A model generated the notes under the pieces. The model was given only the letters and a program-made list of their open reading frames with translations. It was not told the DNA's origin and did not search any database. A stretch of 64,000 nt of DNA from positions 1-64,000 of the forward strand of contig JANSXS010000011.1 in NCBI GenBank assembly GCA_024742835.1. The letters run 5' to 3'. The position numbers and the translations under genes were made by a program. Source of the stretch: Paracoccaceae bacterium. Its GTDB lineage: Bacteria > Pseudomonadota > Alphaproteobacteria > Rhodobacterales > Rhodobacteraceae. Below, piece after piece: positions 55,052-63,695 of the stretch. Position 1 is the first letter of the stretch. The number at the start of each line of letters is the position of its first letter.

Positions 55052-56872
55052 TCAAAGCGGTGCCGTGGCCGCGTCAAGCCAGGCGCGTACGTCCGGGTCA
55101 AGGCGGGGGGCGATCCGTGCGTGGACGTCTGCGTGATAGGCATCGAGCCACGCGCGCTCGCCCTTGTCCAGCAATTCAGGGTCGATGAGCCGCCGGTCGA
55201 TGGGCACGTAATTGAGCGTCTCGAATGCCAGCATATCACGTCCGTCGCCCCCGGTCACAGGCGCCGCTTTGGTCACCACCAAGATATTCTCGATGCGGAT
55301 GCCAAAGGCACCTTCGCGGTAATAGCCCGGCTCGTTCGACAGTATCATCCCCGGCTCCAGCGGCACCTCAGAGGCGCGCGAAATGCGCTGCGGCCCTTCA
55401 TGCACGCAAAGATGCACGCCAATGCCGTGGCCGGTGCCATGTGCATAATCCTGATCGGCCAGCCAGAGCGGATAGCGCGCGACCGCATCCAGATCGCGCC
55501 CCGCCAGCCCGCGCGGCCAACGCAGGCGGCTGATGGCGATCATGCCCTTGAGCACGCGGGTAAAGGCGGCGCGTTCGTCCTCGCCCACCTCGCCCACGGG
55601 CAGGGTGCGGGTGACATCGGTGGTGCCGTCCTCGTATTGCCCGCCGCTGTCGAGCACCAGAAGATCGCCAGCTGTCAGCGTGCGGTTGCTGTCCTCGCTC
55701 ACGCGGTAATGCGGCAGGGCACCGTGGGGGCCGGCACCGGCGATGGTCTCAAAGCTGATATCAAGCAGCTTGCCGGTGGCGCGGCGACGCGCCTCCAGCG
55801 CGCGCACAACGTCGATCTCGGTCAGGGTGCCGACGGGTTGCGCCTCGTACCAGTGCAGGAAAGCGCACATCGCCGCACCGTCGCGCAGATGCGCCTCGCG
55901 GGTGGCGGCGATTTCCGCGTCGGTCTTGCGCGCCTTGGGCAGCACACAGGGGTCGTCGCCCCATTGGTGGCGGATGCTCGCCGCGTCGAGCCGGTCCACC
56001 ACCCATTGCGGCACCGAGCCACGGTCAAGCCGCACAGGCCCGGTCAGCGCGCCAAGCGCGGGGTCGAAAAGATCCGGGGCGTGGACATGCACGTTATCGC
56101 CCAGATGGGCGCGGACCGCATCGGTCAGCTTGGCGTCGGCGATGAAAAGATCCACGGCACCATCGGCGTGCAGGATGGCAAACCCGTGCGGCACCGGGTT
56201 GCGCGGGATGTCGCTGCCGCGAATGTTCAAAAGCCACGCGATACTGTCGGGCAGGGTGATCACCGCGGCGGTTTGTCCGGCCTTGTCGAGCGTTGCGCCA
56301 AGGCGCGCGCGCTTGTCTGCCTGTGCCTCGCCGGCCAGCGCCTGCGGGTAGAGGCGCAATGCGCCCATCGGCGGGTCGGGGCGGTCGCGCCAGATCTTGT
56401 CGATCAGGTTGTCGCAAGGGCGCAGCGTTATGCCAGTCCCCTGCAAGCCGGTCTCATATGCCGAAAGCTGATCCGGCGTGTAAAGCCATGGGTCAAAGCC
56501 CAGCACGCCGCCCTGTGGCAGCGCCTCGGCCAGCCAGGCCGTGGGCCGGGTCGCAGGCCAGTCCACGGTCGTGAAACTGCCGCTGTCCACCTGTGCGCGT
56601 GCCTGCGCGGTATAGCGCCCATCGACGAAAAGCGCGGCCCGGTCGCGCAGCGCGATGGCGAACCCCGCCGAGCCGGTAAAGCCGGTAAGCCACGCCAGCC
56701 GGTCGTCGCAGGGGGCCACGTATTCTCCCTGATACGCATCGGCGCGCGGTATCAGAAAGCCCGCAAGCCCCGCGCGCGTGAGTTCCTTGCGCAGGGCGGC
56801 AAGCCGCGGCGGGCCGGTTTCTGGGCGGGTGGTGGCGTCAAAGCTTTGGAATGGGGTGTCATCACTGATCAT
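55052..56872 (-). CDS. Aminopeptidase P family protein (M24B)
   Basis: A 606-residue creatinase-fold peptidase of the long, eukaryote-like aminopeptidase P type. Two non-catalytic N-terminal domains (residues 1-310) precede the catalytic domain. The metal ligands are visible as LVLDSGGQYEDGTTDVTRT (two Asp), HGTGHGIGVHLCVHEGP (His) and MILSNEPGYY plus a late Glu in RIENILVV. It removes the N-terminal residue before proline. The ATG at 56872 is used. It is a single-gene unit in this context, with a 143-base gap to cobT. Confidence 0.93.
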   Translation of the reverse strand: MISDDTPFQSFDATTRPETGPPRLAALRKELTRAGLAGFLIPRADAYQGEYVAPCDDRLAWLTGFTGSAGFAIALRDRAALFVDGRYTAQARAQVDSGSFTTVDWPATRPTAWLAEALPQGGVLGFDPWLYTPDQLSAYETGLQGTGITLRPCDNLIDKIWRDRPDPPMGALRLYPQALAGEAQADKRARLGATLDKAGQTAAVITLPDSIAWLLNIRGSDIPRNPVPHGFAILHADGAVDLFIADAKLTDAVRAHLGDNVHVHAPDLFDPALGALTGPVRLDRGSVPQWVVDRLDAASIRHQWGDDPCVLPKARKTDAEIAATREAHLRDGAAMCAFLHWYEAQPVGTLTEIDVVRALEARRRATGKLLDISFETIAGAGPHGALPHYRVSEDSNRTLTAGDLLVLDSGGQYEDGTTDVTRTLPVGEVGEDERAAFTRVLKGMIAISRLRWPRGLAGRDLDAVARYPLWLADQDYAHGTGHGIGVHLCVHEGPQRISRASEVPLEPGMILSNEPGYYREGAFGIRIENILVVTKAAPVTGGDGRDMLAFETLNYVPIDRRLIDPELLDKGERAWLDAYHADVHARIAPRLDPDVRAWLDAATAPL

Positions 56873-57015
56873 GGGCCTTTGCTAGACAAGCTCGGGCCGG
56901 AAGGCAATGCAGACACTTGGCGGCTGTCCCGCGCGCACCCTGTAGGAGCGGGCCCGCAACGGTCGTCTTCTGTGACAGCCCGAAAGAGTCAAAGCCGCAA
57001 GGCGATCTGGACGTG

Positions 57016-58890
57016 TCAGCCCGCCTTGCGCAACCCCATCACCCGCGCACGGGCGCGCGGATCGCTGTCAAAAAGCGCGGCAAGCTGTTCTGTCATCGCG
57101 CCCGCAAGCTGGTCTGCATCGGTGATGGTGACGGCGCGCTGATAATAGCGGGTCACGTCATGGCCAATGCCGATGGCCAGCAGTTCCACCTGTCTGCGGC
57201 GTTCGACCATGGCGATCACATCGCGCAGGTGCTTTTCCAGAAAATTGGCCGGGTTCACCGACAGGGTGCTGTCATCCACCGGCGCGCCATCGGAAATGAC
57301 CATCAGGATCTTGCGCTGTTCGCGGCGGGCCACCGTGCGCCGATGCGCCCATTCCAGCGCCTCGCCGTCGATATTTTCCTTGAGCAGCCCTTCTTTCATC
57401 ATCAGGCCGAGATTGTCACGGGTGCGGCGCATCGGCGCGTCGGCGGATTTGTAGATGATGTGACGCAGATCGTTCAGACGGCCGGGCAGCTGCGGCCGGC
57501 CATCGTTCAGCCACGCCTCGCGGCTCAGCCCGCCTTTCCAGGCGCGGGTGGTAAAGCCCAGGATCTCGACCTTGACAGAGCAGCGTTCCAGCGTGCGGGC
57601 AAGCACATCGGCGCATATGGCCGCGATCGAGATGGGCCGCCCGCGCATGGAACCGGAATTGTCCAGCAAGAGCGTCACCACGGTGTCACGGAATTCCGTG
57701 TCTTTTTCGATCTTGAAGCTGAGTGGCGTTGTGGGGCTGGCCACGACGCGCGCAAGACGGCCCGCATCAAGGATGCCTTCCTCGCGGTCGAATTCCCACG
57801 ACCGGTTCTGCTGCGCCTGAAGGCGGCGTTGCAGCTTGTTGGCAAGTCTACCAACCGCGCCCTTGAGCGGATCGAGCTGTTGATCAAGATAGGCCCGCAG
57901 GCGTTCCAGTTCGATCGGTTCGGCAAGATCCTCTGCGCGGACTTCCTCGTCGAAATCGGTACGGTAGACGGTATAATCCGGGTCGGCGTCCGAGACGGGC
58001 TGCGCCTGTGGCGGCTCTGTCGGGGCCTCGCCTTCGGGCATCTCGGTTTCGTCACCCATGTCCTGGTCGGCAAGGTCATCCATGCTGACCTGCGCCTGTT
58101 GCTCGTCCTGCTGATCCTCCTGGGCCTGTTCGGGATCGGCCTCACTCTCGGACTCGTCGCTGTCATCCTCGCCGCTGCTGTCGGGTTCTTCGATTTCCTC
58201 GGCATCGTCCTGCGCGTCGTCGTCCTGATCGTCATCCATGGAATCAGGGTCGTCGCCAAGCTGATCGCCATAGCCAAGATCGTCGATGATTTGCCGGGCA
58301 AAGCGGGCGAACGCACCCTGATCTGCCAGTTTCGCCTGAAGATCCTCCAGCGTGCCGCCTGCCTGTTCCTCTATGAAGCCCTGCCAAAGCTCCATCACGT
58401 TGCGCGCGCCCTCGGGCATGGGGCGCCCTGTGGCCAGATGCCGAATGAGATAGCCCGCCGCCACAGGTAGCGGCGCATCGGCGCTGTCGGTTATCTGGTC
58501 ATAGCCCTTGCGCAGCGCCTCGGCGCCGATGCGGGCGTCGATATTACCCGCCGTACCGGGCATCTGGCGCGCGCCCATCGCCTCGCAGCGGGCGGTTTCC
58601 ATTGCCTCGTAAAGGTCGCGGGCCATTTCGCCCGGTGGGGCATAGCGACTGTGCATCTTGGCATCGTGAAACTTGTGGCGCAGCGCCAGCGCATCTGCGG
58701 CTCCACGCGCCTGCAACACCTCGTCGCGGGTCATGCGGCGACTGACCTGTGGCAGCCGCATGGTGTCCCCCGAAAGCCCCGCCGGGTCGACCGAATAGCT
58801 GACTGACAGGTCGGGATTGTCGGCAAGCACCTTTGTGGCCTCGGCCAGTGCCTTTTTGAACGGATCTGCGGGATTGTCGGACTGGGCCAT
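57016..58890 (-). CDS. cobT: Aerobic cobaltochelatase subunit CobT
   Basis: A 624-residue CobT. The N-terminal domain is followed by a long acidic region rich in Asp, Glu, Gln and Ser (about residues 200-300), then a von Willebrand A domain with the MIDAS motif DNSGSMRG. With CobN and CobS it inserts cobalt into hydrogenobyrinic acid diamide in aerobic cobalamin synthesis. I use the ATG at 58890, seven bases after AAGG, instead of the one at 58926. It is downstream of cobS, separated by 206 bases with hairpin array C. cobN is not in the window. Confidence 0.95.
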   Translation of the reverse strand: MAQSDNPADPFKKALAEATKVLADNPDLSVSYSVDPAGLSGDTMRLPQVSRRMTRDEVLQARGAADALALRHKFHDAKMHSRYAPPGEMARDLYEAMETARCEAMGARQMPGTAGNIDARIGAEALRKGYDQITDSADAPLPVAAGYLIRHLATGRPMPEGARNVMELWQGFIEEQAGGTLEDLQAKLADQGAFARFARQIIDDLGYGDQLGDDPDSMDDDQDDDAQDDAEEIEEPDSSGEDDSDESESEADPEQAQEDQQDEQQAQVSMDDLADQDMGDETEMPEGEAPTEPPQAQPVSDADPDYTVYRTDFDEEVRAEDLAEPIELERLRAYLDQQLDPLKGAVGRLANKLQRRLQAQQNRSWEFDREEGILDAGRLARVVASPTTPLSFKIEKDTEFRDTVVTLLLDNSGSMRGRPISIAAICADVLARTLERCSVKVEILGFTTRAWKGGLSREAWLNDGRPQLPGRLNDLRHIIYKSADAPMRRTRDNLGLMMKEGLLKENIDGEALEWAHRRTVARREQRKILMVISDGAPVDDSTLSVNPANFLEKHLRDVIAMVERRRQVELLAIGIGHDVTRYYQRAVTITDADQLAGAMTEQLAALFDSDPRARARVMGLRKAG

Positions 58891-59023
58891 GTCGCGCCTT
58901 GGATCAGGATGGACTTGCATATGCAACGTAAAGCGTGGAGCGGGGATTGACCAGCAGGTGGTGACAGCAGGAGATCACTGCCCACGGGTCGGGAAGAGTT
59001 GGACCTTGCCTCTGCGGTGGTAA

Positions 59024-59093
59024 GCGCGGATTTTTAAAAAATCCGCGCCGAAATTTTCAAAAAATTTCGATCCGTTTTCTTTGAAGAAAACGG
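59024..59093. repeat. GATC-linked tandem hairpins, array C
   Basis: Three hairpins in a row: 12-bp arms at 59024-59035 and 59037-59048; 9-bp arms at 59049-59057 and 59061-59069; and 10-bp arms at 59072-59081 and 59084-59093. The second and third are joined through CGATCCG. It lies directly after the cobS stop and before cobT, both on the minus strand. Confidence 0.75.
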
Positions 59094-59096
59094 GCT

Positions 59097-60083
59097 TCAC
59101 CCAAGGCTCACGCTGGCCGCGCTTTCGGGGAGTTCCTCGTCAAAGCAACGCTGGTAGAATTCCGCCACGGTTTGGCGCTCCAGCTCGTCGCACTTGTTGA
59201 GGAAGGTCAGCCGGAACGCATAGCCCACATCGTGGAAGATCCGCGCATTCTCTGCCCAGTTGATCACGGTGCGCGGGCTCATCACGGTGGAAAGATCACC
59301 ATTCATGAAAGCGGTGCGCGTCAGATCCGCGACCGTCACCATCTGACCAATGGTCTTGCGCCCGGCCTCGGTGTTCATCTGGGGCGTCTTGGCGATCACG
59401 ATGGCGGTTTCGGCATCGTGGCTGAGATAGTTCAGCGTGGCCACAAGGCTCCAGCGGTCCATCTGCGCCTGATTGATCTGCTGCACGCCGTGGTACAGCC
59501 CCGTCGTGTCGCCAAGGCCCACCGTATTGGCGGTGGCGAAAAGCCGGAAACAGGGATGCGGCGTGATGATCTCGTTCTGGTCAAGCAGCGTCAGCTTGCC
59601 GTCATGTTCCAGCACGCGCTGGATGACGAACATGACGTCCGCCCGGCCCGCGTCGTATTCGTCGAACACGATGGCCACGGGGTTGCGCAGCGCCCAGGGC
59701 AGGATGCCTTCGTGGAATTCCGTGACCTGCACGCCGTCGCGCAGCTTGATCGCGTCCTTGCCGATCAGGTCGATCCGGCTGATGTGGCTGTCGAGATTCA
59801 CGCGCACGGCGGGCCAGTTCAGCCGCGCCGCGACCTGTTCGATATGGGTGGATTTGCCGGTGCCGTGATAGCCCTGCACCATGACGCGGCGGTTGTGCGC
59901 AAATCCCGCAAGGATCGCCATTGTCGTGTCGGGGTCGAATTTATAGGTGCCGTCGATATCGGGCACGCGGTCCGTCGCTTGGGCAAAGCCCTTGACGACC
60001 ATGTCCGTGTCGATCCCGAATACATCGCGGACCGAGATATCCTCGGTCGGTTTCACGTCGCGGTCCATGTTCCCGTCGGCCAT
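59097..60083 (-). CDS. cobS: Aerobic cobaltochelatase ATPase subunit CobS
   Basis: A 328-residue AAA+ ATPase. Walker A is [10 protein letters not shown] and Walker [21 protein letters not shown]; the sensor region [19 protein letters not shown] follows. It forms the ring that powers CobN with CobT. The ATG at 60083 has GAAGG at proper distance; the ATG at 60092 sits directly on that site. It lies upstream of cobT on the same strand. The hairpin array after its stop could reduce the amount of cobT transcript. Confidence 0.96.
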   Translation of the reverse strand: MADGNMDRDVKPTEDISVRDVFGIDTDMVVKGFAQATDRVPDIDGTYKFDPDTTMAILAGFAHNRRVMVQGYHGTGKSTHIEQVAARLNWPAVRVNLDSHISRIDLIGKDAIKLRDGVQVTEFHEGILPWALRNPVAIVFDEYDAGRADVMFVIQRVLEHDGKLTLLDQNEIITPHPCFRLFATANTVGLGDTTGLYHGVQQINQAQMDRWSLVATLNYLSHDAETAIVIAKTPQMNTEAGRKTIGQMVTVADLTRTAFMNGDLSTVMSPRTVINWAENARIFHDVGYAFRLTFLNKCDELERQTVAEFYQRCFDEELPESAASVSLG

Positions 60084-60236
60084 TCTGCCCATCCTTCGCT
60101 CGCGGTCTCGTGTTCAGTCTCCCCTGCAACATATCGCGGGCAAGGGCAAGGGAAAGGCCAGAGAAGTTTTGTCTGGTCGGCACCTGACGGGCGCTATACC
60201 TTCGGCGCGGAAACCGCAGGACAATGTGTTGGACGA

Positions 60237-60776
60237 ATGTTGGATGATGATGAAATCGAACGTTTGATCGCGGCCACCGCGCTTGACGACAGGGCCGCCT
60301 TTAACGCGCTTTACACGGCGACCTCGGCAAAACTTTTCGGTGTCGTCTTGCGTGTCTTGAACAATCGCAACGCGGCGGAAGAAACGCTTCAGGACGTGTA
60401 TATCAAGATCTGGCACAATGCCGGGCGCTATCAGGTCAATGGCCTCAGCCCGATGACCTGGCTGATCACCATCGCGCGCAACACAGCCATAGATGCGCGC
60501 CGCCGCAAAACGCGCGAGGCGGATGGCGACCTGCACGAGATGCTGGCCGACAGCGCGCCGGGCCCCGAAAACCGGATGAGCGAGGGCTCCGGGCACGCGC
60601 GCCTGTCGGCCTGTTTCGCGGAACTGGAGCCCGACCGCGCGGGCGCGGTGCGGCGGGCTTATCTTGACGGCAAGAGCTATGCCGAGCTGGCGGCGCAATA
60701 TGGCGTGCCGCTCAACACGATGCGAAGCTGGCTGCGGCGCAGCCTGTTGAACCTTTGGGAGTGTCTTGGCCGATGA
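60237..60776 (+). CDS. ECF-type RNA polymerase sigma factor
   Basis: A 179-residue ECF sigma factor. Region 2 shows FNALYTATSAKLFGVVLRVLNNRNAAEETLQDVYIKIW and the DNA-melting segment MTWLITIARNTAIDARRR; region 4 shows YAELAAQYGVPLNTMRSWLRRSLLNL. It should direct a stress regulon that cannot be named here. The start at 60237 is the first ATG after the spacer; longer readings run antisense through cobS. It overlaps the anti-sigma gene (ATGA). Confidence 0.92.
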   Translation: MLDDDEIERLIAATALDDRAAFNALYTATSAKLFGVVLRVLNNRNAAEETLQDVYIKIWHNAGRYQVNGLSPMTWLITIARNTAIDARRRKTREADGDLHEMLADSAPGPENRMSEGSGHARLSACFAELEPDRAGAVRRAYLDGKSYAELAAQYGVPLNTMRSWLRRSLLNLWECLGR

Positions 60777-61492
60777 CCAACACGCCGGACAAGGACGAAG
60801 ACAGGGTGCTGGCGGGCGAATACGCCATTGGCCTGCTGACGCCGGACGAGGCGGCGGCCTTTGCCGCGCGTCTTGCGGTTGAGCCGGATCTTCGGAGGCT
60901 GGTGCGGCAGTGGACAGAGGATTTCGCGTGCCTGGCCGAGGATATCGAGCCGGAGACACCGCCCGCGTGGGTACAGGCGGGCGTCGACTCGCGGCTTTTC
61001 TCGGGGCCGGCGCGCGGGCCTTTGGGGGTTTTCCGGCGGGTGGTCGTACCGCTGATGACGGCGGCATCGTTGGTCGTGGCGCTTTTCCTTGTCAGCGACC
61101 CCGGAGCGCCCGGCGTGGTCAGCGACCCCGGAGCGCCCGGCGTGCAGCCGCCCGCGCCCCCCGTCTATCAGGCCGATCTGGAGGCCGAGGATAGCAGCCT
61201 GGTCTTTTCGGCGGGCTATGACGCGACCACGCGCCAGATGTATGTGGAGCGGCGGCAGGGCACCGCGCGTCCGGGCCGGGTGCTGGAATTGTGGTTGATT
61301 GCGGATGACAATCCACCGGTGTCGCTTGGCGTGCTGCCCGATAACGCCCGCGTGCGCCTGCCCGTGCCGGAGGCGCTGCGCGACAGGCTTGAGGGCGGTG
61401 TCCTTGCGCTGTCGGATGAGCCACCCGGCGGCTCGCCGACAGGCGCGCCAACGGGCGCCGTGCTGGCCGTTGGGCCGCTCATGGACGTGTGA
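60773..61492 (+). CDS. Anti-sigma factor, RskA-like, membrane anchored
   Basis: A 239-residue anti-sigma factor. The N-terminal ~90 residues (EDRVLAGEYAIGLLTPDEAAAFAARL) match the anti-sigma domain that binds ECF sigma factors. A single transmembrane helix lies at about 97-115. The periplasmic part resembles the RskA C-terminal domain (RPGRVLELWLIADDNPPVSLGVLP). A perfect 27-base duplication at 61091-61144 doubles the nine residues VSDPGAPGV right after the membrane helix. Translation is coupled to the sigma gene. Confidence 0.9.
   Translation: MTNTPDKDEDRVLAGEYAIGLLTPDEAAAFAARLAVEPDLRRLVRQWTEDFACLAEDIEPETPPAWVQAGVDSRLFSGPARGPLGVFRRVVVPLMTAASLVVALFLVSDPGAPGVVSDPGAPGVQPPAPPVYQADLEAEDSSLVFSAGYDATTRQMYVERRQGTARPGRVLELWLIADDNPPVSLGVLPDNARVRLPVPEALRDRLEGGVLALSDEPPGGSPTGAPTGAVLAVGPLMDV
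61091..61144 (+). repeat. Perfect 27-base tandem duplication in the anti-sigma gene
   Basis: Two identical 27-base units, 61091-61117 and 61118-61144, in frame. They encode nine residues twice in the linker just outside the membrane helix. Confidence 0.95.
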
Positions 61493-61583
61493 TCATGTCT
61501 TTGTGAAACTTCACGCCGTGATGCTCCGTGACTGTGGGTATCACCGGGCATGTCGTCCGGGATCACAACGCGGAGAGTCAGAT

Positions 61584-61700
61584 ATGATCATGATCAAACC
61601 GCTGACCGCTGTCCTTGGGCTTGCCCTGTCACCCGGAAAGACGGCCCAGACCGCGCTGGAGGATAAAGAAAGGCCGGGCCTCCTCCCTTGCCCGGCCTTT
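61584..61700 (+). pseudogene. Possible remnant of a secreted protein gene
   Basis: GGAGAG precedes an ATG at 61584 by seven bases, and the first ~17 residues (MIMIKPLTAVLGLALSP) look like a signal peptide. About 20 codons later the frame enters a terminator-like hairpin. The frame then stays open only as antisense of the MarR gene. A small exported protein gene is often found after ECF sigma/anti-sigma pairs, so this may be one that has lost its body by internal deletion. A genuine short peptide cannot be excluded. Confidence 0.35.
61669..61700 (+). terminator. Strong hairpin terminator after the sigma/anti-sigma unit
   Basis: An 11-bp perfect stem (61669-61679 with 61690-61700) with A/T ends, a GC core and a 10-base loop. 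The T-run is part of the stem (CCTTT), as in many Rhodobacterales terminators. Confidence 0.75.
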
Positions 61701-61805
61701 CGAAGGGGACCTTTCGCGCGCGTCAGCGCCGCGAGGTGCCAGCGTCAAGGACGCGTCACCATGATCCCCGAACCTTTTGGCGGATGGCGTGCTCTGCCAT
61801 CCAAG

Positions 61806-62309
61806 TCATGCGCCCGGCCCCTCGTGAAGGGGCTGTATATCCGCCCTGTCGGCTGCGGCAATGTCGGGCAGGTCGTGGTCGCCTTCCATGCGAGCGACCA
61901 GCGCGAGCAGCGTATCGCGCATCTTTTCCAGTTCGGCATCGTCAAGCATCGTCTGGCAGCGAACCTCGCCCTGCGCGGCGGCGGCGCTGTCATGCAGGGC
62001 CTCGCCCATGGGGGTCAGCGTGATAGTGGTCACGCGCCGGTCTGTGGCGTTGCGGCTGCGGATGATGAAGCCGGCATTTTCCAGCCTGTCCACCAGTGGC
62101 GTGATGGCGTTTTGTGCCAGGCAAAGGCGGCTGGCAATCGCGCCAAGCGTGCGCGGTCCGTCCTGCCACAGAACCATCATGATCAGGTATTGCGGATAGG
62201 TCAGGCCGATCTGGGCAAGGCGGGGACGATAGGCGCGTGTCACGGCGTTCGTGGCTGCGTAAAGCGCAAAACATAACTGGTCGTCCAGTTTCAATCGTCC
62301 GGCGCTCAT
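61806..62309 (-). CDS. MarR-family regulator, OhrR-like
   Basis: A 167-residue MarR-family winged-helix regulator. The N-terminal LKLDDQLCFALYAATNAVTRAY places a Cys at residue 13, in the position of the peroxide-sensing Cys of OhrR. The DNA-binding part is LGAIASRLCLAQNAITPLVDRLENAGFI. It may sense organic hydroperoxides. No ohr gene lies in the window. The ATG at 62309 follows GGGGGTGG and is preferred to the one at 62342. An inverted repeat at 62350-62362 could be its own operator. Confidence 0.85.
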   Translation of the reverse strand: MSAGRLKLDDQLCFALYAATNAVTRAYRPRLAQIGLTYPQYLIMMVLWQDGPRTLGAIASRLCLAQNAITPLVDRLENAGFIIRSRNATDRRVTTITLTPMGEALHDSAAAAQGEVRCQTMLDDAELEKMRDTLLALVARMEGDHDLPDIAAADRADIQPLHEGPGA

Positions 62310-62349
62310 GCCACCCCCCATGGTGCTGCGGCTTACAATCATTTCATGC

Positions 62350-62362
62350 GTGAAGATTTCAC
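62350..62362. promoter_or_regulatory. Inverted repeat upstream of the OhrR-like gene
   Basis: GTGAA-N3-TTCAC, 41-53 bases before the start codon, followed by another GTGAA at 62370. It fits an autoregulatory MarR operator, although the classic OhrR site is longer and AT-rich. Confidence 0.4.
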
Positions 62363-62448
62363 ATCATCCGTGAAACAGTCAAGCGATAATTTGACGTCGC
62401 GTCAGCCGCTTCAGGCAGGGCCCGTGCTGCCGTGGCGGCAGGCACGGA

Positions 62449-63072
62449 TCACTTGAAATTGCGGCTCTGCTTGATCTGGTCCCACGCCCAGACGACCTGT
62501 TGCAGCTGTTCTTCCTGACTGCGGTCACCGCCGTTGATATCGGGATGAAGAACCTTGATCAAAGCCTTGTAAGCCTTGCGGATTTCCGCCTTTGACCAAG
62601 TGTCCTTGGCGTCCAGGATCTCGACCGCGCGGCGCTCTGTCGGGGGCAGCTTGCGCTGGGTGGTGTGGCCCTTGCCGGGGTTCTTGGTGGCGTTGACGCC
62701 AAGCACCTGATGCGGGTCTTCGATGCCCAGACGGGCCCAAGCCCGCTGTTCGGGGTCGCTGATCGGCTTGGTGTGCCGTTCCCACACCTTGTCCGCAGAT
62801 GTCTGCGCGTTCAACTCGGCCTCGGTGGTACCGTCGAAGAAGTTCCACCTGTTGTTGTACTCTCGCACATGGTCCTTGCAGAACCACAGATATTCATCCA
62901 GCACATCCGGCGCCTTTGGGGCGCGGTACTTGCCCGGCTCGTCGCAACCCTCATGTTCGCAGACGCGGGTCGACGTTTCAGACGCGCCAGACATGCCACG
63001 CCGGCCACGTGGGTTCTTTTTCTTGGCCGAGGACACGGACATGTCGAATCCAAAGGGGTCTTGTTTGGGCAT
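62449..63072 (-). CDS. J-domain (DnaJ-like) protein
   Basis: A 207-residue protein with a C-terminal J domain. Residues 150-205 show WSKAEIRKAYKALIKVLHPDINGGDRSQEEQLQQVVWAWDQI, including the HPD tripeptide that stimulates DnaK. The N-terminal part holds a cysteine cluster, CEHEGCDEPGKYRAP with a later CKDH, a likely zinc site. It is a co-chaperone with unknown clients; the C-terminal J position differs from DnaJ itself. The ATG at 63072 has GAGGTGAG upstream. Confidence 0.88.
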   Translation of the reverse strand: MPKQDPFGFDMSVSSAKKKNPRGRRGMSGASETSTRVCEHEGCDEPGKYRAPKAPDVLDEYLWFCKDHVREYNNRWNFFDGTTEAELNAQTSADKVWERHTKPISDPEQRAWARLGIEDPHQVLGVNATKNPGKGHTTQRKLPPTERRAVEILDAKDTWSKAEIRKAYKALIKVLHPDINGGDRSQEEQLQQVVWAWDQIKQSRNFK

Positions 63073-63191
63073 CACACTCACCTCAACGACTCGGAGCAAA
63101 GAGTTTATGGCATTACGCGCCGATTAGAAGGGGGCAGAGGTAAAATTCTGCCGTTTATCGCCGCGCCGTTACAGCGCAGCTTGCGGCAGGA

Positions 63192-63620
63192 TCAGTCTTG
63201 CCCGCGCTTGGGCTGCTCCGGGGTGTCAGTGTCCCATGGCAGACGGTCGGGCGGGGTGTCGCGATCCCCCGGCGTGTTGGGGTCGGGGATGTCTTCAGCC
63301 ACCGACCTGGCGTCCTCGACCACCTGGGTGGCGACAGGCTCTTTGGGCAGGTCGCTGTCGCGGGCACCATGATCCGCCGTTTCGGTATCAAGGGGGCGGC
63401 GGAACACAAGAACGCTGCGATAGACAGTGTGGGTAGAGGTCAGGCCCTGCCGCTCTTCGCTGGGCAGGATATCGGCGCGCAGATAGTCCCAGCCGCTGGC
63501 GGCCATCTCGTTGATCACCTGTTCGAGCGTGTGGGCAAACCGGGCCTCGGCCCCCTTGACGCCAGGCGCCTTGCGACCCTTTGCGGGGGCCGGAATGACG
63601 CGGTATTCATAGTGCTGCAT
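63192..63620 (-). CDS. DUF4177 domain-containing protein
   Basis: A 142-residue protein. The N-terminal ~75 residues match DUF4177: QHYEYRVIPAP, then LEQVINEMAASGWDYLRADILPSEERQGL and SVLVFRRP. The tail of about 55 residues is acidic, proline-rich and probably disordered. GAGGGAG precedes the ATG at 63620. The role is unknown. Confidence 0.82.
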   Translation of the reverse strand: MQHYEYRVIPAPAKGRKAPGVKGAEARFAHTLEQVINEMAASGWDYLRADILPSEERQGLTSTHTVYRSVLVFRRPLDTETADHGARDSDLPKEPVATQVVEDARSVAEDIPDPNTPGDRDTPPDRLPWDTDTPEQPKRGQD

Positions 63621-63695
63621 GGCAGGCTCCCTCGTGACAAGCGCCACATCCTAACCGGACGTGGCGCAGGTACAAGGGATGATCCGGGGCGAACG

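Larger units (their letters stand above)
61493..61805. other. 313-base spacer with a possible deleted gene
   Basis: After the anti-sigma stop, 61493-61580 shows no clear feature. From 61584 a ribosome site, start codon and signal-peptide-like stretch run almost straight into a strong hairpin at 61669-61700. The rest, to the end of the MarR gene, shows nothing. Confidence 0.55.

Noticed and set aside
54956-57142. 728-codon plus-strand open frame opposite aminopeptidase P
   Set aside because: The minus-strand reading has a complete M24B active site; this one has none.
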